This document shows, in pieces, positions 26,229 to 35,038 of a stretch of DNA of 35,038 nt (position 1 is its first letter; the number at the start of each line of letters is the position of its first letter). Both the position numbers and the translations under genes were made by a program. The notes under the pieces were generated by a model, which made no database searches, was not told the origin of the DNA, and saw nothing but the letters and a program-made list of their open reading frames with translations. Source of the DNA: Herminiimonas sp. (GTDB lineage Bacteria > Pseudomonadota > Gammaproteobacteria > Burkholderiales > Burkholderiaceae_D); assembly GCA_014376645.1 (NCBI GenBank), contig JACMRD010000010.1:1-35038 (forward strand), read 5' to 3'.

Positions 26229-27289
26229 CACTTCAACCTTAACCGGGCAACGTTGCCATTGGCGGCGCTCGCCAGATCGAGCGGCGTGCCGCGCAGGCTG
26301 GCTTCCACCCCTGCGATATTACCGATGATGACCGTGACCGGTTCATTGACATCGAAGGTCTCGACCGAGCCGCCCTTGATGATCTTGCCGATCACCGGTG
26401 TGTTGTCGGCGCGCTTGATCTCGACCCATGAATCGTCGCGTACGCTCAATACCAATGGATTGAGTGCAGCGCCGCTGCTTTCGCCGGAGACGGCAGCACC
26501 CCGAGCAGCCGGCGCGACCGGGGGCATCGCTGCTGGCGGCGTCGCAACGGGTGGTGTACCTGCCGGCACAACTGTCGGCGCACTCGCAGGCGTGCCGGCC
26601 GTCAGCGCCGTGACTGGCACTGCTGAATCCTGCAAGCGCAAAGGAACCTCGGCAGTCACGGTGTTGGCCGGAACCGCAGGCCTTTGCGCCGGTGCACCTT
26701 CCGCACCAGCCGTCGCAGCGAAAGGAGCCTCGCTTGTCGGGCGCGCCGCTACTGCATCCGCTGCAGGATTCGTACCGTTCATCGCCCCGGTCTTCAGCTG
26801 ACCGACCTTGCGCACCAACGAATCGGGCCACCAGCCCAGTGCATAGGACGCAACGCAGGCGGCCAGTACGACCGCCACCGCAGCGGCGACCGGCACTGCG
26901 ATGCTTTTGGCGCCACTACCGGTCAGGGAAGGCAGACGACTTTCAGAAAACGACGCCGACAAGGCATGCCGCATTGGCGTAGCGCTGGCCGGCGCGTGCT
27001 TGTCGACCAGGACCGCCAACAACGGAGTCGGGTCAATTTTCAGCAGCTTGGCGTAAGCGCGCAAGAACCCGCGCACGATCACCATGCCCGGCAGCGCGGC
27101 GTAGTCATCGGCCTCCAGTGCGACGATCTGGCGCGGCGCCAAGTTGAGCTGGCTGGCGACCTGCTCGACCGTCAGCCCGTGCGCCTGGCGCTCGGCAGCC
27201 AGACGAGCACCGGGCGACATTGCGCTTGCCATTGTTTCCGGCGCAGCAGCATCGACGCCGATGGCCCCATGTTCAGGCAATTCACTCAT
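26228..27289 (-). CDS. rodZ: Cytoskeletal/cell-shape protein RodZ (HTH and DUF4115)
   Basis: RodZ is an inner-membrane protein that links MreB filaments to the cell-wall elongation machinery. The 353-residue protein has an N-terminal helix-turn-helix of the HTH_25 type (about 27-95, [19 protein letters not shown] and [10 protein letters not shown]). One membrane helix follows (about 129-153), then a long low-complexity periplasmic linker rich in Ala, Pro, Thr and Val (about 165-280). The C-terminal DUF4115 domain carries [18 protein letters not shown] and GKIIKGG. The start ATG at 27289 has GGAG seven bases upstream and overlaps the end of the pilW gene by eight bases; the longer open frame is pilW sequence read in another frame. 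Confidence 0.95.
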   Translation of the reverse strand: MSELPEHGAIGVDAAAPETMASAMSPGARLAAERQAHGLTVEQVASQLNLAPRQIVALEADDYAALPGMVIVRGFLRAYAKLLKIDPTPLLAVLVDKHAPASATPMRHALSASFSESRLPSLTGSGAKSIAVPVAAAVAVVLAACVASYALGWWPDSLVRKVGQLKTGAMNGTNPAADAVAARPTSEAPFAATAGAEGAPAQRPAVPANTVTAEVPLRLQDSAVPVTALTAGTPASAPTVVPAGTPPVATPPAAMPPVAPAARGAAVSGESSGAALNPLVLSVRDDSWVEIKRADNTPVIGKIIKGGSVETFDVNEPVTVIIGNIAGVEASLRGTPLDLASAANGNVARLRLK

Positions 27290-28106
27290 CAAAGGCTCCA
27301 CGTTGGAACGCCGCATATTCTGCCGAGTTCGGATGCCGGCGCCGCAACTGCGTCGCCAGGCTGGTTTCAGCGGCTCGGTCCGCGAGCTTGTGCTCGACCC
27401 GGATGGCGAGCCACAAGGTGTCGGCACTGACTGCTTCGTTCTTGGTGGCGCGGCCGATGTAGAAACGGGCACGCACGAAGTCGCCCTTGCCGTAATAGAT
27501 CTTCGCCAGATTCTGGTTGGTCGCGTTGTTACCCGGCTCGAGCTGGAAGGCGTCGGTCAGGTAGCGTTCGGCGGCAGCCATGTCCTTGAGCTTCAGGCTG
27601 CAGACGCCAGCGTTGTTCAGTGCCTTGACCGGCGACTGGTAGGAACGGCTTTTGAGTGCTGCCTGAAAATAGGCGATCGACTCCGCCTCACGCCCGTTCT
27701 GACACAGGTACCAGCCGTAGTTGTTGCTCAGGTCGGGATTGTTGGGCGCAAGCCGCATCGCAGTCTGGAAATTGTCGTCGGCCAAACGGGTTTCGCCCAT
27801 GTCCATGTAAATCAGCGCCCGTACGCTGTAGGCATCGGCAAAATTAGGATCGGTTGCCAGGGCTTGCTTGATTTCATCGAGCGCAACGTTCATCTGCCGC
27901 TGCTCGAAATAGCCGATCGCCAGTTGCAGCCGGATCTGAGCCCGCTTCTGGTTGTCGGTCTGATCCGAACTGGTTGGCAGCTCGGCCTGTGGCGCGCCGG
28001 CACCGCGACCGCCGGCACATCCCGCCACCACGGTCAAGACCACTGCCCCCGCCGCAAAACGGATCGCACTGCTCAGAGGTCGCCATGCCAACTGCCGATT
28101 ATTCAT
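27282..28106 (-). CDS. pilW: Type IV pilus biogenesis/stability lipoprotein PilW (PilF)
   Basis: This outer-membrane TPR lipoprotein is needed for stable type IV pili; in Pseudomonas (PilF) it helps the secretin PilQ to assemble, and in Neisseria it is called PilW. The 274-residue protein starts with a lipoprotein signal ending VVAGC, with the lipidated Cys at 30. Six or so TPR units follow, for example QLAIGYFEQRQMNVALDEI, PNFADAYSVRALIYMDMG, PDLSNNYGWYLCQNG and NNATNQNLAKIYYGKGD. The start overlaps the rlmN stop by one base (TGATG). This is the only pilus gene in the run. Its place between rlmN and rodZ is conserved in proteobacteria, so it does not indicate a nearby pilus locus. Confidence 0.94.
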   Translation of the reverse strand: MNNRQLAWRPLSSAIRFAAGAVVLTVVAGCAGGRGAGAPQAELPTSSDQTDNQKRAQIRLQLAIGYFEQRQMNVALDEIKQALATDPNFADAYSVRALIYMDMGETRLADDNFQTAMRLAPNNPDLSNNYGWYLCQNGREAESIAYFQAALKSRSYQSPVKALNNAGVCSLKLKDMAAAERYLTDAFQLEPGNNATNQNLAKIYYGKGDFVRARFYIGRATKNEAVSADTLWLAIRVEHKLADRAAETSLATQLRRRHPNSAEYAAFQRGAFDE

Positions 28107-29275
28107 CAACTCGAAATCTCCACGATGCGACCGAAATTGTCGCCGAACTTGCGCTTGTACTCTTCCTGCTTCTGCATCCGTTCCTGCACCCGGGTGCGGT
28201 CCTGCACCTCGCCGGCAAGCTGGCCGCACGCAGCATCGATATCGTCACCGCGGGTCTTGCGGATCGTGGTCACGATGCCGGCCTCCATCAGGATGCCCGC
28301 AAATGCCTTGATCCGGGGGTTTTTTGAACGCAACAAGCCCGATTCGGGGAATGGATTGAAGGGAATCAGGTTGAATTTGCACGGCACTGTCAGCTTGCCG
28401 CCACGAACCAGCGCAACCAGCTCGCGCGCATGCTCGTCGCTGTCGTTGACGCCATCGAGCATGCAATACTCAAATGTCACGAAATCGCGCGGCGCGAACT
28501 CCAGATAGCGCACACAGGCGGCCATCAGTTCACTCAAGGGGTATTTCTTGTTCAACGGCACCAGGCCATCGCGCAGCGCATCGTTGGATGCGTGCAGCGA
28601 GACCGCCAGCGCCACCGGGCACTCCTGCGACAGCCGGTCGATCATCGGCACCACGCCGGAGGTCGACAGCGTCACGCGCCGGCGCGACAGGCCATAGGCG
28701 TTGTCGTCCAACATCATTTTCAGGGCGGTGACCGTCGGCTCGAAATTGAGCAGTGGCTCACCCATCCCCATCATCACTACATTGGTGATCTGCCGCTCGC
28801 CCCTGGGACCGGGTTCGATCCCCTTGGTGCGACGCAGCTCGAATTCTGCCATCCACAACTGGCCGATGATTTCTCCGACCGTCAGATTGCGGTTGAAGCC
28901 CTGCTTGCCGGTCGAACAGAACCGGCAATTGACGGCGCAACCAGCCTGCGTCGAAATGCACAACGTGCCCCGGTTTTCTTCCGGGATGAACACGGCCTCG
29001 ACCGCATTGCCCTGCCCGACATCGAGCAGCCACTTGCGCGTACCGTCGGTCGAGGTGTGGTCTGAAATCACCGCCGGCGCCGCCACGATCGCGCGGGTCG
29101 CCAGCTTGTCGCGCAGGGATTTCGCCAGATCGGTCATCTGATCGAACTGACTCGCGCCGAACTGATGGATCCAGCGTTGCAGCTGCTTGGCGCGAAACGG
29201 CTTCTCGCCCAGCGAGCCGCAATAGGCGACCAGTTGGACGGGATCGAAATCAAGCAGATTGACGAGAGAAGTCAT
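28106..29275 (-). CDS. rlmN: Dual-specificity 23S rRNA/tRNA adenine C2-methyltransferase
   Basis: RlmN is a radical SAM enzyme that methylates C2 of A2503 in 23S rRNA and of A37 in several tRNAs. The 389-residue protein has the radical SAM motif C113-x3-C117-x2-C120 ([13 protein letters not shown]). The two other functional cysteines are C106 (TLCISTQ) and C350 ([13 protein letters not shown]), which form the methyl-cysteine and its partner. GEPLLNFEP and [10 protein letters not shown] are further signatures. Having both substrate cysteines and a housekeeping context argues for RlmN, not the resistance enzyme Cfr. It starts 22 bases after ndk and overlaps the pilW start. Confidence 0.97.
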   Translation of the reverse strand: MTSLVNLLDFDPVQLVAYCGSLGEKPFRAKQLQRWIHQFGASQFDQMTDLAKSLRDKLATRAIVAAPAVISDHTSTDGTRKWLLDVGQGNAVEAVFIPEENRGTLCISTQAGCAVNCRFCSTGKQGFNRNLTVGEIIGQLWMAEFELRRTKGIEPGPRGERQITNVVMMGMGEPLLNFEPTVTALKMMLDDNAYGLSRRRVTLSTSGVVPMIDRLSQECPVALAVSLHASNDALRDGLVPLNKKYPLSELMAACVRYLEFAPRDFVTFEYCMLDGVNDSDEHARELVALVRGGKLTVPCKFNLIPFNPFPESGLLRSKNPRIKAFAGILMEAGIVTTIRKTRGDDIDAACGQLAGEVQDRTRVQERMQKQEEYKRKFGDNFGRIVEISS

Positions 29276-29297
29276 CGGTTCGGGTCGGCGCGTCGAT

Positions 29298-29723
29298 TCA
29301 GCGGGAATAAACGTTCAGCGCCGGGAAAAAATAGGCGATTTCGACTTGCGCGGTTTCCGCGGCGTCCGAACCGTGCACGGCGTTGGCGTCGATCGAATCG
29401 GCGAAATCGGCGCGGATCGTGCCTTTGTCAGCCTTCTTCGGATCGGTCGCGCCCATCAGGTCGCGGTGGCAGGCAATGGCGTTCTCGCCTTCGAGGGCCT
29501 GAACGATGACCGGTCCGGAGATCATGAAGTCGACCAGATCCTTGAAGAACGGACGCGCGCTGTGCACGGCGTAGAAGCCTTCAGCTTCGGCACGCGACAG
29601 ATGCAGCATGCGGGCGGCGATGATCTTCAGGCCGGCGCCTTCGAAACGGGAATAGATTTGACCGATCACGTTTTTCGCGACTGCGTCAGGCTTGATAATC
29701 GACAGGGTACGTTCAATTGCCAT
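29298..29723 (-). CDS. ndk: Nucleoside diphosphate kinase
   Basis: Ndk moves the gamma phosphate of ATP to other nucleoside diphosphates through a phospho-histidine. The 141 residues are the usual length. The active-site His117 lies in [25 protein letters not shown] and [14 protein letters not shown] are family blocks. The start ATG at 29723 (MAIERTL) was preferred over an upstream in-frame start, because it has GGAG nine bases upstream and gives the family N-terminus. It is the first gene of the long minus-strand run. A TAAAAT on the minus strand in the 154-base divergent gap to the next gene could be its -10 box, but no -35 box fits. Confidence 0.98.
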   Translation of the reverse strand: MAIERTLSIIKPDAVAKNVIGQIYSRFEGAGLKIIAARMLHLSRAEAEGFYAVHSARPFFKDLVDFMISGPVIVQALEGENAIACHRDLMGATDPKKADKGTIRADFADSIDANAVHGSDAAETAQVEIAYFFPALNVYSR

Positions 29724-29814
29724 CTTAGAAAACTCCAATAAAAAGAAAGGGTTAGGCCTACAAATTGATAATTCAATCAACCTTTGATTTTAGCACGAAA
29801 TACTGACCCATTAC

Positions 29815-29829
29815 CGTGGCGCGGCCACG
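29815..29829. repeat. Short palindrome between ndk and the YccA-family gene
   Basis: CGTGGC-GCG-GCCACG is a perfect 6-bp inverted repeat with a 3-base centre. It lies just before a possible plus-strand -10 box (TATGCT, 29833-29838), where an operator would be expected. No -35 box stands out. Confidence 0.45.
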
Positions 29830-29877
29830 TGCTATGCTCTCGGTGCATTGATCTCATCACGTTTTTTCGGAGGCATC

Positions 29878-30585
29878 ATGGACCAGAATCTGCAACACGC
29901 TTTCGGCGCATCGGCAAACGCGTCGACCGACTCCCTCGCGGTGGTTCGCCACCGCGTCCTGCGCAACACCTACTGGCTACTCGCGCTGTCGATGATTCCC
30001 ACTGTCGCCGGAGCGTGGCTCGGGGTCCAGTTCAAGTTCACTATGTTTGCCGGCAGCCCGATGATCGGCTTCATCGCCTTCCTGGCGATTGCCTTCGGTT
30101 TCTTCTACGCAATTGAAAAAACCAAAGATTCCGGACTCGGCGTCGCCGTCCTGCTCGGCTTCACCTTCTTCATGGGCCTGATGCTTTCGCGCCTCATCAG
30201 CCATACCCTCGGCTACTCGAACGGCCCGGCCCTGATCATGACCGCGTTCGGCGGCACCGCCACCATCATGGGCGTCATGGCGACGGTGGCCACCGTGTCG
30301 AAGCGCGACTTTTCCGGCCTGGGCAAGTTCCTCTTTGCCGGCGTGCTGGTGATCCTGGTCGCCAGCGTGGCCAACATTTTCCTGCACCTGCCAGCCTTGC
30401 AACTGGCGGTGTCGGTCATCGCCATCGCGATCTTCTCAGCGTACATTCTGGTCGACGTCCAACAGGTCATCAACGGCGGTGAGACCAACTACATCTCGGC
30501 CACGCTCAACATCTACCTGGATGTGTACAATATTTTTGCCAACCTGCTGTCCTTGCTCGGCATCTTTGGCGGCAGCCGGGACTAG
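29878..30585 (+). CDS. Bax inhibitor-1/YccA-family membrane protein
   Basis: The 235-residue protein is almost entirely membrane helices, about seven by eye, as in the BI-1/YccA (UPF0005) family. E. coli YccA binds FtsH and slows its degradation of membrane proteins, so a link to the HflKC genes in this window is plausible but not shown. Family signs are RHRVLRNTYWLLALSMIPT near residues 25-43, IFSAYILVDVQQVINGG and a C-terminal YLDVYNIFANLLSLLG with a conserved Asp. The ATG at 29878 was chosen over an earlier TTG because GGAGG lies five bases upstream. It is a single-gene unit ending at a good terminator. Confidence 0.93.
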   Translation: MDQNLQHAFGASANASTDSLAVVRHRVLRNTYWLLALSMIPTVAGAWLGVQFKFTMFAGSPMIGFIAFLAIAFGFFYAIEKTKDSGLGVAVLLGFTFFMGLMLSRLISHTLGYSNGPALIMTAFGGTATIMGVMATVATVSKRDFSGLGKFLFAGVLVILVASVANIFLHLPALQLAVSVIAIAIFSAYILVDVQQVINGGETNYISATLNIYLDVYNIFANLLSLLGIFGGSRD

Positions 30586-30617
30586 TCCGGACCATGCGGC
30601 TGCAGCCGCCTCCCACG

Positions 30618-30642
30618 AAAGCCGGCGCGTCCGGCTTTTTTT
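30618..30642 (+). terminator. Rho-independent terminator of the YccA-family gene
   Basis: AAAGCCGG (30618-30625) pairs with CCGGCTTT (30631-30638) over a 5-base loop and ends in seven T (30636-30642). It lies 33 bases after the stop. The T run touches the stop codon of rlmD on the other strand, so the two converging genes share it; the minus-strand T run is only three bases long. Confidence 0.9.
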
Positions 30643-32020
30643 ACGTCCTGCGTCCGTAGCCGGGGCGCATCACGAGATCGAACACGACGATCGATTCGAC
30701 ATGTGCCGTGTGCGGGAACATGTTAACGACCCCGGCCTGCTGCAGCACGTAGCCGGCGCCACCGACCAGCAAGGCAGCATCCCGCGCCAGGGTACCTGGA
30801 TTGCACGATACGTAGACGATCCGGCTTGGCTTGAACTCGGCATGCATATCGCCCAACGCAACCAGTGCTTCGCACACCGCCATCGCCCCTTCGCGCGGCG
30901 GGTCGATCAGGAAGCGATCGAAACGACCCAGGGCGATCAGATCGTCGGCGCTGACCTCGAACAGATTGCGTGTGAAGAAACGGGTTTTTTCAGACAGGCC
31001 GTTCGCCGTTGCATTCTGCTGGGCGCGCTCAGTCAGCGTGTCGCTGCCCTCGATGCCCACCACCTGCTCTACCTGGGTCGCGATCGGCAGGGTGAAATTT
31101 CCCAGCCCGCAAAACAGGTCGGCCACCCGGTCGCTGGGCTGGGCGTCGAGCAGGCGCAGCGCCTTCACGACCAGGACCCGGTTGATCTGGTGATTCACTT
31201 GGGTGAAGTCGGTCGGCTTGAACGGCATGCGCAAGCCGAATTCCGGCAGCGTGTAATGCAGTGCCTGGTCCAGCGGATAGAACTGCACGGCCGTGTCCGG
31301 CCCAGCGGTCTGCAACCACCATTGCACGCCATGGAGGTCGGCGAAGGCTTTCAGTGCCACTTCATCGGCGGCCGACGGCGTAGCCATGATGCGCAGCACC
31401 ATCGCTGTGACCATGCCCTCCGCCCCTTCGCCGATGGCCAACTCGATCTGCGGGATCTGCTCCATGATCGACAGGCCGGCGATCAGTTCGCGCAGTGGCA
31501 CCAAAAGTGCCGAAACGTGTGGCGGCAGGATGTCGCAACTGCGCATGTCGGTGATATAGCTCGATTTGCGCTCATGAAAACCGACCAGGATTCCACCTTT
31601 TTTCGGTACGTTGCGCACCGAAATGCGCGCCCGGAACCGGTAGCCCCAGGTCGGCCCGTAGATCGGACGCAGCATCGTCGCCGCCTTCACGCGACCGATG
31701 TGCTTGAGATTGTCTTCGAGCACCCGCTGCTTCATCGCCACCTGCGATGCGGGCTCCAGGTGCTGCATGGCGCAGCCGCCGCAGATGCCGAACACCGCGC
31801 AGCGCGGCTCGACCCGCTGCGATGATTCCCGATGCAGGGCCGTCATGGTCGCCGCTTCCCATTTCGCTTTCTTGCGGAAGGATACGAAGCTGACCTGCTC
31901 GCCGGGCAGCGCGCCCTCGACGAAGATGCATTTGCCGTTACTACCATCCTCGTTGATCAGATGACCGATACCGCGCCCTTCCATGTCGAGGGAATGAATG
32001 TCGAGAATGTCTTGTGGCAT
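30641..32020 (-). CDS. rlmD: 23S rRNA (uracil(1939)-C5)-methyltransferase
   Basis: RlmD methylates U1939 of 23S rRNA. The 459-residue protein starts with a TRAM domain (about 1-60). The four iron-sulfur ligands are C74, C80, C83 (CAVFGICGGC) and C162 (MRSCDIL), with the same spacing as in E. coli RlmD. The SAM-binding domain has DLFCGLGNFTLP (301-312) and DPPREGA (373-379). The nucleophile is C406 in YVSCNPGTLARD. The iron-sulfur ligands and the neighbourhood favour RlmD over RlmC or TrmA. The start follows 125 bases after rpoS. A TACAAT on the minus strand (32095-32090) and a CGGTCG/CGACCG hairpin (32065-32080) lie in that gap and may be its promoter and leader. Confidence 0.95.
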   Translation of the reverse strand: MPQDILDIHSLDMEGRGIGHLINEDGSNGKCIFVEGALPGEQVSFVSFRKKAKWEAATMTALHRESSQRVEPRCAVFGICGGCAMQHLEPASQVAMKQRVLEDNLKHIGRVKAATMLRPIYGPTWGYRFRARISVRNVPKKGGILVGFHERKSSYITDMRSCDILPPHVSALLVPLRELIAGLSIMEQIPQIELAIGEGAEGMVTAMVLRIMATPSAADEVALKAFADLHGVQWWLQTAGPDTAVQFYPLDQALHYTLPEFGLRMPFKPTDFTQVNHQINRVLVVKALRLLDAQPSDRVADLFCGLGNFTLPIATQVEQVVGIEGSDTLTERAQQNATANGLSEKTRFFTRNLFEVSADDLIALGRFDRFLIDPPREGAMAVCEALVALGDMHAEFKPSRIVYVSCNPGTLARDAALLVGGAGYVLQQAGVVNMFPHTAHVESIVVFDLVMRPGYGRRT

Positions 32021-32145
32021 AAGCGTCGTGAAAAGTGGATTTGGAAACAGCGAAGAGTACCGTACGGTCGCCGACGACCGGCCGGCGATATTGTAGCGGC
32101 TCTGGGGCGGGAGGCGGCGAGGATTGGCCCGCCATGTTCCGGATT

Positions 32146-33297
32146 TTAAAGAAGCGCGTCGCGACCGACACCGCGCGCCGTCAGGGCGCGCTTGAGCTTG
32201 ACCAGCGCTTCCTGCTGAATCTGGCGCACCCTTTCGCGGGTGACGCTCATTTCGGCTGCCAGCTGCTCCAGTGTGGCCGGATCGTCATCGTCGAGACCAA
32301 AGCGCCGGACGATGACCAGGCGCTGTTTTTCGGGAAGCTTCTTGAGCCAGTCGCGCACCAGCACAGTCACTTCATGATGTTCGGCCTGGGCGTCCGGCCC
32401 TGCCTCGCTGTCGCCCGGTAGCAAGTCCATCAGGCTGGCCTGCGGATCGTTATCCAGGGGGGCGTCGAGCGAACTGGCGTGTTCCGACAACGCGAGGATG
32501 TCCTGTACGTCCTCCAAGGGCCGATCCAGCAGGTGGGCGATATCGTCGGCGCTCGCATCCTTGCCGTCGTGATGCTGCGCTTCGAGATGGTACTTGGCGC
32601 GCAGGATCTGATTGAGCTCACGCACCATGTGCACCGGCAGACGTACCGTGCGCGCTTGGTTCATGATCGCGCGCTCGATGCTCTGCCGGATCCACCAGGT
32701 CGCATAGGTCGAGAAGCGAAAGCCGCGCTCCGGTTCGAACTTGTCGATCGCCCGCATGAGGCCCAGGTTGCCTTCCTCGATGAGATCCAGCAGGACCACG
32801 CCGCGGTTGATGTAATGCTTGGCGATCGACACGACCAGACGCAGATTGTGCTCGATCATTTTCTGGCGCGCCGCGAACTCGCCTTGCTTGGCCAGGGTCG
32901 CGTAATGCACTTCCTCGGCGACCGTCAGCAGGGCCCGTGCGCCGATCTGGTTAAGATAGTGCTGCGTGGTGTCGGTGGAGAGTTCGGCCGCCAAAACCTT
33001 CTTCAGGTCCTCAACGTTGTCCATCGTGGCGTCACTCGGCGCGGCGCGTGCGACGACCTGTTCGGACTCCATTTCTTGCAGCGTGTCGGCGACTTCGCCA
33101 TCGTCGCCGGCGCGGACGGACGGATCGTCATCAGTGGCGTCCGCCAGATGGACCGGCGCGCCATCGCTTTCTTCCTCGCAGCCTCCATGATCCGCGCCCG
33201 GGTCAATGCCGCTGCCTCGCAGGGCGCGCGGGTGCGCCGCACTCGAATCACCGGCTAGGTTGGCATGGTCGATCGGCGTGCGGCGTTTTATCGTCAT
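32146..33297 (-). CDS. rpoS: RNA polymerase sigma factor RpoS (stationary phase/general stress)
   Basis: RpoS directs RNA polymerase to stationary-phase and stress genes. Regions in order: 1.2 (about 110-145, TQHYLNQIG), 2 (about 150-215, with [23 protein letters not shown] cut by the -10 binding helix [15 protein letters not shown]), 3 (about 220-300) and 4 (about 310-375, with the -35 helix [15 protein letters not shown]). The 383 residues exceed E. coli RpoS (330), mainly through an N-terminal part of about 110 residues, much of it rich in Asp and Glu. The ATG directly follows the nlpD stop (TAAATG) with no visible Shine-Dalgarno sequence, so translation may depend on nlpD. In E. coli the main rpoS promoter lies inside nlpD; a similar internal promoter is likely but was not located. 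Confidence 0.97.
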   Translation of the reverse strand: MTIKRRTPIDHANLAGDSSAAHPRALRGSGIDPGADHGGCEEESDGAPVHLADATDDDPSVRAGDDGEVADTLQEMESEQVVARAAPSDATMDNVEDLKKVLAAELSTDTTQHYLNQIGARALLTVAEEVHYATLAKQGEFAARQKMIEHNLRLVVSIAKHYINRGVVLLDLIEEGNLGLMRAIDKFEPERGFRFSTYATWWIRQSIERAIMNQARTVRLPVHMVRELNQILRAKYHLEAQHHDGKDASADDIAHLLDRPLEDVQDILALSEHASSLDAPLDNDPQASLMDLLPGDSEAGPDAQAEHHEVTVLVRDWLKKLPEKQRLVIVRRFGLDDDDPATLEQLAAEMSVTRERVRQIQQEALVKLKRALTARGVGRDALL

Positions 33298-34281
33298 TTA
33301 GCGGGCTGGTAGGAACTTCGACGGGTCAACCGGTTTTCCCTGCTGGCGTATTTCAAAATGCAACTTGACCGCGTCGGAATCGGAATTCCCCATCTCCGCA
33401 ATCTTCTGGCCCTTGGTCACGATTTGACCCTCCTTGACCAGAATGGTTTTATTGTGCGCGTAAGCCGAGAGCAGATTACTGGTATGTTTGACGATAACCA
33501 GATTGCCGTAGCCGCGAATCCCACTGCCGGCATACATAACCTTGCCGTTGCTCGCAGCAAGAACCTGTTGCCCGTTCTTGCCAGCGATGTCGATCCCTTT
33601 TTTGCCGTCGTCGAATCCCGACGAGACCTTGCCGTCAGTCGGCCAGATCCAGCTCACGTTGTCATCCTCGGCGGTCTGTGTCACGCCGGCAGCAGTCGAT
33701 GTGGTCGGCCTGGCGTCGGCGGGCTTCTGGGTCGGCGTCGTTGCTGCAACTGCCGCGGAGGCGGTGCTGCCGGCCGAATCCGGTTTCTGCAATTCGGCTA
33801 TGGCTGCCTCACTGTAGGGACGCTTTTCTCCATGCGGACCGTTCTTGCTGACAGGGGCGCCGGCGGCGGGGGTCACGGCGGCCGGGCCTGCGCCCAACGG
33901 ACGCGTCTCGACTCCCGAGCCGGCCGAGACGCTCGCGGTCTGCGGCGCGCCCGCGCCTGCTTCGGGTGGCGCCACGCGCAGCACCTGATCGACCTTGATA
34001 TCGTTTGCGTTGACCAGATTGTTCCATTGCACCAGATCACGGTAATTCTGGCCAAAATCCAATGCAATGTGCAATAGCGTGTCGCCCTTGCGAACGGTGT
34101 AGTAGCCGCGCTGATCGGCATTGCGTGGCGCTGGCGGGACCACCACGGTGCGCCCGGATTCGGCTGGTCGGGTGGCCGTGCCGCGATCGACGATCGGCGC
34201 CGGCTGGTGGGTGGTACCGCAGGCGGCGAGCATGGCACTCGATGCCAGCGAACAAAGCAGACGGATTTTTCTCATTCTCAT
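33298..34281 (-). CDS. nlpD: Murein hydrolase activator NlpD (lipoprotein, LysM and LytM)
   Basis: NlpD activates amidase AmiC during cell separation. The 327-residue protein has a lipoprotein signal ending LAAC with the lipidated Cys at 21. A LysM peptidoglycan-binding domain follows (YYTVRKGDTLLHIALDFG onward, about 60-103), then an Ala/Pro/Thr-rich linker and a C-terminal LytM (M23) domain. The M23 site is degenerate: the usual HxGxD-type segment reads KKGIDI without the His, and the final HxH reads HFE. This is typical of activators that do not cut peptidoglycan themselves. The start was set at 34281 (MRMRKIRLL); two codons later is possible, and neither has a good ribosome binding site. 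It lies 28 bases after pcm and abuts rpoS. Confidence 0.95.
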   Translation of the reverse strand: MRMRKIRLLCSLASSAMLAACGTTHQPAPIVDRGTATRPAESGRTVVVPPAPRNADQRGYYTVRKGDTLLHIALDFGQNYRDLVQWNNLVNANDIKVDQVLRVAPPEAGAGAPQTASVSAGSGVETRPLGAGPAAVTPAAGAPVSKNGPHGEKRPYSEAAIAELQKPDSAGSTASAAVAATTPTQKPADARPTTSTAAGVTQTAEDDNVSWIWPTDGKVSSGFDDGKKGIDIAGKNGQQVLAASNGKVMYAGSGIRGYGNLVIVKHTSNLLSAYAHNKTILVKEGQIVTKGQKIAEMGNSDSDAVKLHFEIRQQGKPVDPSKFLPAR

Positions 34282-34309
34282 GGCTTCATGTAGGGGCACA
34301 CCGATTGGT

Positions 34310-35038
34310 TCAAACGGTGCCGGCACGCAGTGGTACGAAATGGCAGTCTTCCAGCGTGGAGGTGGTCCATTCGGAAGGACCGGTCCGCTCGATCAGCTGG
34401 AGTACCTGGTGCCGCCCTCCGACCGGGGCGACCAGCCGACCGCCAATGGTCAGTTGTTCCAGCAATGTGGGCGGTACTTCGAGCCCGGCAGCAGCCAGGA
34501 TAATGCCGTCAAACGGCGCCACTTGTGGGAGGCCAAGCATACCATCTCCGTAGTGCAAGCGGACGTTGGGTATCCGCATGGGCCGCAGATTGGTGCGCGC
34601 CAATTCGTGTAACGCCTTGATGCGCTCGATGGAATACACCTCGGACGCGACCAGCGCCAAGACTGCGGCTTGATAACCGCATCCGGTACCAATTTCGAGC
34701 ACCCGCCGCAGCACGCCGCCGGCCCGATTGGCACGCATGGCCTCGATCATCCGCGCGACGATATAAGGTTGCGAAATCGTCTGATGGTGCCCGATCGGCA
34801 GCGAGGCATCGATGTAGGCCTGGCTGGCCAACGCAGGCTCCATGAACAGATGGCGCGGCACCGCTTCCATGGCGGCCAGGACCTTGGCATCCTGGACTCC
34901 CTGTCGGGCGATACGCTCGACCATGGCGCGCCGCACCGCCGGCGATACCAGTGGTGTCGGCCGGTCGCGATCCGGGGTCGATATCGCTGCGGGAATGCGG
35001 GCGGTTGCCGCACCGGACGCATTGCGTCCAGTCTGACG
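34310..35038 (-). CDS. pcm: Protein-L-isoaspartate O-methyltransferase (start outside the window)
   Basis: Pcm methylates isoaspartyl residues in ageing proteins, starting their repair. The visible part has the conserved lead [20 protein letters not shown] and the segment [17 protein letters not shown]. The SAM-binding motif is [14 protein letters not shown], and [18 protein letters not shown] follows. The frame stays open to the window edge. The 34 codons upstream of the conserved part are rich in Arg, Pro, Thr and Ala and contain no ATG. Burkholderiales Pcm proteins often have a long N-terminal extension, so the gene most likely starts beyond the edge. A GTG at 34936 and an ATG at 34924 are alternatives that would give the plain short enzyme. 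It leads the pcm-nlpD-rpoS unit. Confidence 0.93.
   Translation of the reverse strand, partial: RQTGRNASGAATARIPAAISTPDRDRPTPLVSPAVRRAMVERIARQGVQDAKVLAAMEAVPRHLFMEPALASQAYIDASLPIGHHQTISQPYIVARMIEAMRANRAGGVLRRVLEIGTGCGYQAAVLALVASEVYSIERIKALHELARTNLRPMRIPNVRLHYGDGMLGLPQVAPFDGIILAAAGLEVPPTLLEQLTIGGRLVAPVGGRHQVLQLIERTGPSEWTTSTLEDCHFVPLRAGTV

Noticed and set aside
24936-26801. Long plus-strand open frame opposite ispG and rodZ
   Set aside because: The opposite strand encodes two conserved proteins with intact motifs; this translation shows no family signature.

Overview
The window is a gene-dense stretch of bacterial core chromosome, roughly 60 % G+C by eye. Gene content and order point to a betaproteobacterium of the order Burkholderiales, most likely the family Oxalobacteraceae. 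Supporting signs are hisZ between hflC and purA, the short 78-residue Hfq, the accA-tilS-lysC block, tandem ppiA-ppiB-lpxH, and nlpD-rpoS followed by rlmD. The genus cannot be fixed from the sequence alone. No phage, insertion sequence, CRISPR array, toxin-antitoxin pair or defence island was seen.

Layout. (1) 1-375: the last 52 codons of a LysR-type regulator on +, converging on tRNA-Ser(GCU) on -, with a hairpin terminator between them and a good sigma70 promoter for the tRNA. (2) 376-6304, all on -: cysS, a DNA-3-methyladenine glycosylase, accA, tilS and lysC. (3) 6633-8551, on +: ppiA, ppiB, lpxH. (4) 8642-12668, on -: rnr, rlmB, cysE. (5) 12852-13020, on +: a complete tRNA-Leu(CAG) unit with promoter and terminator. 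(6) 13092-29723, all on -: a 16-gene run, in transcription order ndk, rlmN, pilW/pilF, rodZ, ispG, hisS, yfgM, bamB, der, hfq, hflX, hflK, hflC, hisZ, purA and a phosphoribosyltransferase. Many junctions are overlapping or only a few bases apart. (7) 29878-30642, on +: a Bax-inhibitor/YccA-family membrane protein with its terminator. (8) 30641-35038, on -: pcm (incomplete), nlpD, rpoS, rlmD.

How the genes fit together. The long run joins two blocks that are separate in E. coli: ndk/rlmN/rodZ/ispG/hisS/yfgM/bamB/der and hfq/hflX/hflK/hflC/-/purA/-/rnr/rlmB. It covers nucleotide metabolism (ndk, purA, phosphoribosyltransferase), translation and ribosome assembly (hisS, rlmN, der, hflX), envelope assembly and shape (bamB, yfgM, rodZ, pilW), membrane protein quality control (hflKC), isoprenoid synthesis (ispG), histidine synthesis (hisZ) and RNA-based regulation (hfq). 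The rpoS block pairs the stationary-phase sigma factor with NlpD, a cell-separation factor, and Pcm, a protein-repair enzyme.

I found no convincing undescribed system. The observations most worth a second look are a strong internal ribosome binding site in lysC that would make a separate regulatory beta subunit, a histidine/aspartate-rich tail on HisS, a long acidic N-terminus on RpoS whose start codon abuts the nlpD stop, and several inverted repeats next to promoters or starts.
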